DNA from: Crocinitomicaceae bacterium
GTDB taxonomy: Bacteria > Bacteroidota > Bacteroidia > Flavobacteriales_D > Parvicellaceae
Length of the DNA stretch: 39,016 nt
NCBI GenBank assembly: GCA_002716065.1
Contig: PAZE01000049.1
Coordinates: forward strand, 1-39,016
Direction: 5' to 3'
Below, in pieces: positions 33,270 through 39,016 of the stretch. A program made the position numbers and the translations under genes. Under the pieces are notes generated by a model that was not told the origin of the DNA, searched no databases, and worked only from the letters and a program-made list of their open reading frames with translations. Position 1 is the first letter of the stretch. The number at the start of each line of letters is the position of its first letter.

Positions 33270-34028
33270 ATGAAAATTTTATTGTCTCCTGCCAAATCTT
33301 TAAATGAGAAAGTGGCAATTTTAAAAGGTAACTATTCACAGCCTTGTCTTCTTGATTTTTCTGAAGAATTGATGGATAATTTAAAGAAAATGCAACCTAT
33401 AGAAATTAAAAAATTAATGGGTGTTAGCGATCAAATAGCAGAGCTCAATTACAATAGATTTCAATCTTGGAGAACTCCATTTAGTTTGGAAAATGCTATC
33501 CCTTGTGGATGGGCGTTTTCTGGTGCTGCTTATAAAGGTTTAGATTATGGTAGTCTTAGCAATACTATTCAAGAATATAGTCAAGGGGTGCTTAGAATAT
33601 TAAGTGGTTTATATGGTGTTCTTAAACCTTTCGACTTAATTCAACCCTACAGATTGGAAATGGGAACCAAATTTGGCGTTAATAATGCTTCAAATTTATA
33701 TAAGTTTTGGGGAGATCAAATTACCAATGAGCTAAATGCAGAAATTAAAGACAATGAGTGGATAATCAACTTATCCAGCAATGAGTATTTTAAAGCTATA
33801 AACACCAATAAATTAAATGGTCGGTTGGTTACTTGTTCATTTAAAGAAAATAAAGCTGGTCAATATAAAATTATTATGGCCTATGCCAAAAAGGCTAGAG
33901 GATTGATGAGTCGATTTATTCTGGAAAACAAAATCTCTGAAAAAGAGGATTTGTTGGCTTTTAATTCAGAAGGATATAGGTATTATCCAAAACTTTCTAA
34001 TGAAAATGAATTGGTATTTGTAAGATAA
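33270..34028 (+). CDS. yaaA: Peroxide stress protein YaaA (DUF328)
   Basis: The 252-residue protein matches the YaaA/DUF328 family from start to end: MKILLSPAKSLNEK, MGVSDQIAELNYNRFQSW near 52-67, GAAYKGLDYGSL, YGVLKPFDLIQPYRLEMG near 116-133, and INLSSNEYFKAI near 165. In Escherichia coli YaaA lowers free iron and limits DNA damage under hydrogen peroxide. It is a DNA-binding protein with a helix-hairpin-helix-like fold. Its place beside msrB, on the opposite strand, gives two oxidative-stress genes sharing an intergenic region. It ends two bases before the convergent hemB stop. Confidence 0.95.
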   Translation: MKILLSPAKSLNEKVAILKGNYSQPCLLDFSEELMDNLKKMQPIEIKKLMGVSDQIAELNYNRFQSWRTPFSLENAIPCGWAFSGAAYKGLDYGSLSNTIQEYSQGVLRILSGLYGVLKPFDLIQPYRLEMGTKFGVNNASNLYKFWGDQITNELNAEIKDNEWIINLSSNEYFKAINTNKLNGRLVTCSFKENKAGQYKIIMAYAKKARGLMSRFILENKISEKEDLLAFNSEGYRYYPKLSNENELVFVR

Positions 34029-34030
34029 TT

Positions 34031-34999
34031 TTAGGAGTTTAATTTAGCAAAGTCTTTAGCAAAATAGCTTAGAATAACATCTGCACCTGCTCTTTTTATA
34101 CTTAATAAAGCTTCTTGAAATGAAGCATTGTAATCTAGCCAACCGTTTTTAGCTGCAGCATGAATCATCGAATATTCTCCACTTACATTGTACGCAGAAA
34201 TGGGTAATTCAAAATTGTTTTTAAGTAATTGAATAACATCCAAATAACAAAGTGCGGGCTTTATCATAAGGAAATCTGCTCCCTCCAAAGAATCTAGCTC
34301 TGCTTCGATTAAGGCTTCTTTTTTGTTTGAAGGATTCATTTGATAAGTCTTTTTATCCCCATTTTTAGGAGCCGAGTCTAGTGCGTCTCTAAAAGGACCA
34401 TAAAAGGCACTAGCGTATTTAGCAGTGTAGCTCATTATGCTTGTATTATGATATCCCTTCTTATCAAGTTCTTCTCTAATGAATCCTATTCTTCCATCCA
34501 TCATATCAGATGGCCCTATAATATCTATTCCTGCCTGTGCCTGAGCAATTGACATTTTTGATAAAATGGGAAGTGTTTTATCATTTATTATTTCACCATT
34601 ATCAACTAATCCATCATGACCATCAGAAGAATAGGGATCCATTGCTACATCACTCATTAAACATATTTCAGGGAAAGTTGTTTTAATTTTTGAAATAGCC
34701 GCAAGATAAAAGTTGTCTGAATGGTAGCTGTAACTTGCCATTTGGTCTTTTAGCTTATCATCAACAGCAGGAAATAGAACAAAGCTGTTAATCCCCAATT
34801 GAATGCATTCTTCTATTTCGTTTAAAAGTAAATCAACAGACCATCTGAAAACATTAGGCATAGATGGTATTTCTTGTTTAATTTTAGATCCATCTACAAC
34901 AAATAATGGGTAGATAAAATCGGCTGTACAAAGCGTTGTTTCTTGAACCATATTCCTAATGGCCTTAGATTTTCTATTTCTTCTTGGTCGATGATTCAT
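34031..34999 (-). CDS. hemB: Porphobilinogen synthase (delta-aminolevulinic acid dehydratase)
   Basis: This 322-residue cytoplasmic enzyme condenses two molecules of 5-aminolevulinate to porphobilinogen for heme and related tetrapyrroles. It has RPRRNRK at the N-terminus, a magnesium-type DVAMDPYSSDGHDG segment at 117-130 lacking the zinc-binding cysteines, and the Schiff-base lysines Lys194 in YTAKYAS and Lys247 in MIKPAL. The usual SHGHDG of this loop is changed to SDGHDG. Length is standard. The M42 aminopeptidase gene ends 6 bases upstream, so they may be co-transcribed, although the two functions are not obviously linked. Confidence 0.96.
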   Translation of the reverse strand: MNHRPRRNRKSKAIRNMVQETTLCTADFIYPLFVVDGSKIKQEIPSMPNVFRWSVDLLLNEIEECIQLGINSFVLFPAVDDKLKDQMASYSYHSDNFYLAAISKIKTTFPEICLMSDVAMDPYSSDGHDGLVDNGEIINDKTLPILSKMSIAQAQAGIDIIGPSDMMDGRIGFIREELDKKGYHNTSIMSYTAKYASAFYGPFRDALDSAPKNGDKKTYQMNPSNKKEALIEAELDSLEGADFLMIKPALCYLDVIQLLKNNFELPISAYNVSGEYSMIHAAAKNGWLDYNASFQEALLSIKRAGADVILSYFAKDFAKLNS

Positions 35000-35005
35000 T
35001 CTACA

Positions 35006-36093
35006 TTATTTAATGTAACTAAAGTTATGATTGTTTTTTAAGTTGATAAGACAGTGGTATATCAAATGAATTACTGATTCTACGTCATCTTTTGAGCACA
35101 TTTCAACAGTGGTATGCATGTACCTTAGAGGTAGTGAAATTAATGCTGAAGCAACACCAGCATTGGAGTAAGCAAAAGCATCAGTGTCGGTTCCAGTACT
35201 TCTTGAAGCTGCAAGTCTTTGAAAGGCTATTTTATTTTTTTCAGCGTTAGAAATGATAAAATCAAGTAGGTTATTTTGTACGGCAGGACCATAGGTTAAA
35301 ACAGGACCTTTTCCACAAGCTAAATCACCCTCCTCAATTTTTTGATCATTGGGGTTTGAGTGTCGTGACAAACATCAGTAACAATTGCTACGTTAGGTTG
35401 AATTCTTTCGGCAATCATTTGAGCTCCTCTAAGCCCAATTTCCTCTTGAACAGCATTGGTGATATATAAGCCAAAAGGAAGTTTTTTGTTGTTTTCCTTA
35501 AGCATTCTAGCAACTTCAGCAATAATAAATCCACCCATTCTATTGTCTAAGGCTCTTCCTAAATAATTTTTTTTATTTAGAATCATAAACTCATCTTCAT
35601 AAGTGACAACACATCCTACATGAACACCTAATTTTTCAACCTCAGCTTTTGTTTTGCATCCACAGTCTAAAAATATATTGTTGCTTTTGGGAGTTTCTTC
35701 TTTGTTTTTTCTTGTATGAATAGCTGGCCAACCAAAAACTGCTTTAACAACACCTTTTTTAGTATGTATGTTAACTCTTTTTGATGGAGCTATCTGATGA
35801 TCACTTCCACCATTTCTTCTTAGATAGATAAATCCTTCATTGGTAATGTAGTGAACAAACCATGAGATTTCATCTGCATGAGCTTCAATAACTACTTTAT
35901 ATTTTGCATCTGGATTTATTACTCCAACGGCAGTTCCGTAGGTGTCAACAATAGTATCATCAATGTATGGTTTAATGTAATCTAACCATATTTTTTGTCC
36001 TTCACTTTCAAATCCAGTAGGAGATGGGTTGTTTAAATATTTTTGTAAAAAGTTTTCAGACTTTTTATTTATGAAAGATTTAGATTTAGCCAT
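35006..36093 (-). pseudogene. M42-family metallopeptidase split by a one-base frameshift
   Basis: Two overlapping frames make one M42 (FrvX/endoglucanase-like) aminopeptidase. The first, 35320-36093, carries His72 and Asp74 in HADE, Asp183 in LDNRMGG, catalytic Glu217-Glu218 in QEEIG, and Asp240 in TDVCHDTQTP; it then ends MIKKLRRVI. The second, 35006-35371, continues exactly where the family should: KIEEGDLACGKGPVLTYGP, then RSTGTDTDAF and the last metal ligand His in YMHTTVEM. Adding one A to the A6 run (plus-strand T6, 35338-35343) restores a single frame of about 360 residues, close to family length. The first frame alone lacks the final metal ligand. It is either a sequence error, a recent mutation, or a -1 slippage site; the otherwise perfect conservation argues against old decay. 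Confidence 0.8.
35338..35343 (-). other. A6 run, site of the M42 frameshift
   Basis: On the coding strand the sequence reads ATC AAA AAA TTG. A -1 slip after the second Lys codon gives ATT GAG GAG GGT, which is the expected Ile-Glu-Glu-Gly of the family. Homopolymers of this length are common sites of sequencing error, and also of transcriptional or ribosomal slippage. No strong downstream hairpin was noted. Confidence 0.7.
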
Positions 36094-36109
36094 ATTTACG
36101 AAGTTAGTA

Positions 36110-36125
36110 GGTGCATTTAGGCACC
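36110..36125 (+). repeat. Small inverted repeat between the M42 and TPR genes
   Basis: GGTGC (36110-36114) and GCACC (36121-36125) form a 5-base perfect stem around ATTTAG. It lies 17 bases upstream of the M42 ATG in the divergent gap. No T tract follows on the plus strand, so it is not a terminator for that strand; an operator or leader hairpin for the M42 gene is possible. Confidence 0.25.
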
Positions 36126-36160
36126 GAAGATAATAACCATATGGGAATAACTAGTACTTA

Positions 36161-36193
36161 TTACTGATTAATCTTCTTGTTTTCATAAATTTG
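36161..36193 (+). promoter_or_regulatory. Candidate promoter for the TPR-PorE-like operon
   Basis: TAAATTTG at 36186-36193 matches the -7 consensus TAnnTTTG. A TTACTG at 36161-36166, 19 bases upstream, is a partial -33 match. The predicted transcription start is about 12 bases before the ATG at 36212. Confidence 0.45.
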
Positions 36194-36211
36194 AGCTGTT
36201 AAATTTATACT

Positions 36212-37294
36212 ATGAACAGGTTTATTGTTGCATTATTATTGTTAGTTGGCCTTTCTTTAAATGCTCAAGTTCATGATACAATAGCAAAACAAGATTTTTT
36301 AAAAAAATTAGATTCTTTAGGTGGGATAGATAGTGCTGCAAATGCTCAAATGAAATACAATTTAGGAGTAGAATTTATGGATGCAACTAATTATAATCAG
36401 GCAATTTCTTATTTTGATTCGGCAACTGTTTACGATAGTGATTTTATTCTTGCCTATTTTAATAAGGGATTATGCCATGTTAAGCTTGGAGATTTAACTG
36501 CTGCCAAAAATGATTTTGCTAATATATTGGTGAATGATTCGACTTACCATCTTGCATTGTTTCAATTGGCTGAAATTTATAAAAAAGAAGGATTTGTTTC
36601 TATGGCAATAGATAATTATTCTAAAGCCATATCTATTTTTAATAAAGATTTTAAGTATTTCTACAGCAGGGGAGTGTTGTATTTTCAGGAAAATGAATAT
36701 GAAAAAGCAAAAAATGATTTTTCAAAAACCATTCAACTTAAAACCAACCATGCTTATGCCTACAATGATAGGGGAAGCACCTTTTTGAAGTTAGATGATT
36801 TAGATGCTGCTATTAAAGATTTTCATAAGGCTGTTGAATTTAATCCGCAGCTTGCTTTTTCATTTAATAATCTTGGCACTGCTTATCGAAAAAAAGAAAA
36901 ATACAATGAGTCTATCAGAGCCTATAATGAAGCTATAAAAATTGATCCTAGTTACTATGTTGCCATTAACAATAGAGGCATGTCTAAGTTTAATAAAGAA
37001 GATTACGAGTCTGCAATTGCAGATTTTGATCGATGTTTAAAGTTAAATCCAACTTATTCATATGCAGTAAATAATAAAGCTTCTTGTTATATAGGTCTTG
37101 AAGATTGGGAAAAAGCTATCTCTTATGCCGATAAAGCTATTGAGCTAAATCCTGATTATACCTACGCCTATTACAATAGAGCGATTGCAAAGGAAATGAA
37201 TAGAGATCTAGAAGGTGCGTGTTCTGATTGGAAAAAAGCTTATGAGCTTGGCTTGGAAGCCGCTAGTACGTATTTTAATTCAACTTGTAAATAG
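36212..37294 (+). CDS. Exported TPR-repeat protein
   Basis: The 360-residue protein has a signal peptide (MNRFIVALLLLVGLSLNAQ, cleavage near 19). It then carries about eight consecutive TPR units from residue 40 to 350, each with the typical pattern: MKYNLGVEFMDATNYNQAIS, AYNDRGSTFLKLDDLDAAIK, AFSFNNLGTAYRKKEKYNES, and others. The last unit ends with a Sel1-like CSDWKKAYELG. TPR arrays bind other proteins; this one would act in the periplasm. It lies 6 bases before the PorE-like gene on the same strand, so a role in the cell envelope or the type IX secretion apparatus is possible. That is inference from position. Confidence 0.8.
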   Translation: MNRFIVALLLLVGLSLNAQVHDTIAKQDFLKKLDSLGGIDSAANAQMKYNLGVEFMDATNYNQAISYFDSATVYDSDFILAYFNKGLCHVKLGDLTAAKNDFANILVNDSTYHLALFQLAEIYKKEGFVSMAIDNYSKAISIFNKDFKYFYSRGVLYFQENEYEKAKNDFSKTIQLKTNHAYAYNDRGSTFLKLDDLDAAIKDFHKAVEFNPQLAFSFNNLGTAYRKKEKYNESIRAYNEAIKIDPSYYVAINNRGMSKFNKEDYESAIADFDRCLKLNPTYSYAVNNKASCYIGLEDWEKAISYADKAIELNPDYTYAYYNRAIAKEMNRDLEGACSDWKKAYELGLEAASTYFNSTCK

Positions 37295-37300
37295 ATAATA

Positions 37301-39016
37301 ATGAAGCTAAGAATATTAATTATAGTCCTTTTTTATTTTATAGTTGGTGCTCTTTGTTCTCAAGACATTCCATTTGAAAAAGCTTTTTTCACTAAAGAGC
37401 AAAGAGATGGATTAAAGGAAGCTCAAAAAAATATTAAAGAAGGTGATTTAGTATATGAATTGGGCCCATCTGTTTGGCCTAGAGCAATTGAGCATTACAA
37501 AAAAGCCTATGATTTCAATCCTGACAATTCTTTATTGAACTATAAATTGGGAACATGTTATTTGTATTCTATTCATAAATCATGGGCATTAGATTTTTTA
37601 AAAAAAGCGTATCAATTAAATCCTTCAGTAAATCAAAAAATACATTTTTTCTTAGCAAAAGCACATCATTTTAAATATGAATTTGATCTTGCTATTAAAG
37701 AGTTTGAAAAACATAAAAAAGTATTGATAAATACGGGTAATCAAGATCAGTTACTAGAACTTTCGAAAATGATTTCTGATTGTAGGTTTGCCAAAAAACT
37801 AGTTGCAAATCCTGTACGTGTTTGGATTGATAATTTGGGACCTCAAATAAATACCAAATATCCCGAGTATAGTCCCATGATTAATGCAGATGAGTCGGTA
37901 ATAATTTTTACAACCAGAAGGGCGTCAGGAATTGGTGATGATGTCGATATTGAGGATTTGGGTTACATGGAAGATATTTTTTCTTCATATAAAGACGAAA
38001 ATGGAAATTGGGTAAAATCTGTTGGTTTTGATGAAAATATTAATACCAAATCTCATGATGCCACATCTGGATTTTCAAATGATGGGTTAACAGTTTTTGT
38101 ATACTATGGCCATAAAGGAATGGGAGATATATATGTTTCTCAAAAAGTAGACGGTAAATGGTCTAAAGCTAAGAGCATCGGCAAAAAAATAAATGGAAAA
38201 TCTACTCATGAGACAAGCGCTTGCCTTTCATTTGATGGTAAGAAATTATATTTTTCCTCTAATAGAGAGGGAGGATATGGTAAGCATGATATTTGGGAAA
38301 GTAGTTGGGATGATCAGAAAATGGAGTGGGGAGAGCCCGTTAATATGGGGCCTATTATTAATACTAAGTATGATGAAAGAGGGGTTTACAAACATCCTGA
38401 TGGTAAAACCATGTATTTTGCTTCTAATGGTCATCCGGGAATGGGTGGTTATGATATTTTTTATTCTAAAATTCAATCAAATGGAATTTGGGAAAAACCA
38501 ACCAATATTGGATATCCCGTATCAACACCAGATGATGATGTTCACTTTGTGATGTCTGCAAGTGGTAAAAAGGGCTATTACTCATCATTTAGAGAAGATG
38601 GGGAAGGAGAGAAGGATTTGTATGTGATTACTTTTTTGGGAGCTAAGAAAATACCTCTTTTGAATGGGGAGGATAATTTACTTGCAAGTGTTGTTGCTCC
38701 CATTGAAGAAGATTTAGTTCAGCCTAAGGTTAAGGTGAATATGAAAAATTTATCTATTCTAAAAGGACTAGTATTAGATGCCGACACCAAAATACCTGTA
38801 GGCTCGTCAATTGAATTGATTGATAATGGCACTCAAACTTTAGTCTCTGAGTTTACAAATGATAGTGAGAGTGGTAAATATATTCTTTCGTTACCTGCTG
38901 GAAAAAATTACGGAATTGCTGTTAAATCTGAAGGTTATTTATTTCATTCAGAAAATTTCGACATTCCTGAGAGTGCTGGTTTTAGGGAATATGAGAAAAT
39001 TATTTATTTAAAGAAA
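37301..39016 (+). CDS. PorE-like TPR / beta-propeller / CRD protein, 3' end outside the window
   Basis: An open frame of 572 codons runs from the ATG at 37301 to the right edge without a stop. The protein starts with a signal peptide (MKLRILIIVLFYFIVGALC). TPR-like helices follow (about 30-165: IEHYKKAYDFNPDNSLLNYK). A WD40-like (PD40) beta-propeller spans about 180-440, with YPEYSPMINADESVIIF, TSACLSFDGKKLYFSSN and HPDGKTMYFASNGHPG. A carboxypeptidase-regulatory-like domain begins near 483 (LKGLVLDADTKIPVGSSIEL). This order matches PorE of type IX secretion, which ends in an OmpA-like peptidoglycan-binding domain expected beyond the window. The signal lacks a clear lipobox, unlike classical PorE, so a PorE-related paralogue is also possible. 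Confidence 0.78.
   Translation, partial: MKLRILIIVLFYFIVGALCSQDIPFEKAFFTKEQRDGLKEAQKNIKEGDLVYELGPSVWPRAIEHYKKAYDFNPDNSLLNYKLGTCYLYSIHKSWALDFLKKAYQLNPSVNQKIHFFLAKAHHFKYEFDLAIKEFEKHKKVLINTGNQDQLLELSKMISDCRFAKKLVANPVRVWIDNLGPQINTKYPEYSPMINADESVIIFTTRRASGIGDDVDIEDLGYMEDIFSSYKDENGNWVKSVGFDENINTKSHDATSGFSNDGLTVFVYYGHKGMGDIYVSQKVDGKWSKAKSIGKKINGKSTHETSACLSFDGKKLYFSSNREGGYGKHDIWESSWDDQKMEWGEPVNMGPIINTKYDERGVYKHPDGKTMYFASNGHPGMGGYDIFYSKIQSNGIWEKPTNIGYPVSTPDDDVHFVMSASGKKGYYSSFREDGEGEKDLYVITFLGAKKIPLLNGEDNLLASVVAPIEEDLVQPKVKVNMKNLSILKGLVLDADTKIPVGSSIELIDNGTQTLVSEFTNDSESGKYILSLPAGKNYGIAVKSEGYLFHSENFDIPESAGFREYEKIIYLKK

Noticed and set aside
38193-38552. Open frame of 119 codons on the plus strand
   Set aside because: It lies out of frame within the PorE-like gene, which runs open from 37301 to the window end; its residue composition is not protein-like.
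1-39016. Mobile elements, CRISPR array, tRNA or rRNA genes
   Set aside because: No transposase, integrase, regularly spaced repeat, or tRNA/rRNA sequence was seen while reading the window.

Overview
This window is low in G+C and comes from a member of the Bacteroidota, most likely a marine Flavobacteriales-type bacterium. This is inferred from the gene families: T9SS C-terminal sorting domains, a PorE-like protein, SusC-type TonB receptors with a carboxypeptidase-regulatory N-domain, a DUF4249 lipoprotein, a DUF6702 protein, and -7 boxes of the form TAnnTTTG. No rRNA, tRNA, CRISPR array, insertion sequence or phage gene was seen. It reads as ordinary chromosome: genes are densely packed, many in short operons, and no gene-free stretch reaches 300 bases.

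Layout. (1) 2-4528, plus strand: the end of a membrane protein, then an operon of a membrane-anchored patatin phospholipase, a DUF389 membrane protein and an SUI1/YciH factor, closed by a hairpin-plus-T-tract terminator. (2) 4618-11372, plus: a secreted T9SS/PCMD protein with a TonB receptor, then a second TonB receptor overlapping a DUF4249 lipoprotein. (3) 11434-15332, plus: thioredoxin reductase, an unknown lipoprotein, and a TPR/membrane/PP2C (SpoIIE-type) signalling phosphatase. (4) 15333-19724, minus: DUF6702 protein, M1 peptidase and a T9SS-exported metallophosphoesterase, behind the best-looking promoter of the window. (5) 19823-21901, plus: a large PrsW-family membrane protease. (6) 21867-26728, minus: nucleotide-sugar dehydratase, small unknown protein, hotdog thioesterase, MenC and MenE. 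The last two catalyse consecutive steps of menaquinone synthesis. (7) 26842-29757, plus: glycosyltransferase, GcvT and ComB. (8) 29754-33138, minus: MsrB, a GshB-like ATP-grasp ligase, and a fusion of an N-formylglutamate-amidohydrolase-like domain with a DUF1704/QEGLA metallopeptidase domain. (9) 33270-36093: YaaA (plus), HemB and an M42 aminopeptidase (minus). The M42 gene is split by a one-base frameshift in an A6 run. (10) 36212 to the right edge, plus: a TPR protein and a PorE-like TPR/beta-propeller/CRD protein that runs out of the window.

The most intriguing system is region 8. It pairs a peptide-type ATP-grasp ligase with a homologue of the MATCAP tyrosine carboxypeptidase family (DUF1704, HExxxH plus a downstream Glu), in a tight operon with a second putative amidohydrolase domain and a methionine sulfoxide reductase. 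It could form a bacterial add-and-remove cycle for a C-terminal residue or small peptide. That is inference from domain content and gene order only.

Other points worth attention are the frameshifted M42 gene, the frequent use of TTG start codons (seven genes), four convergent gene ends with no terminator room, and the patatin domain fused to a multi-pass membrane region.
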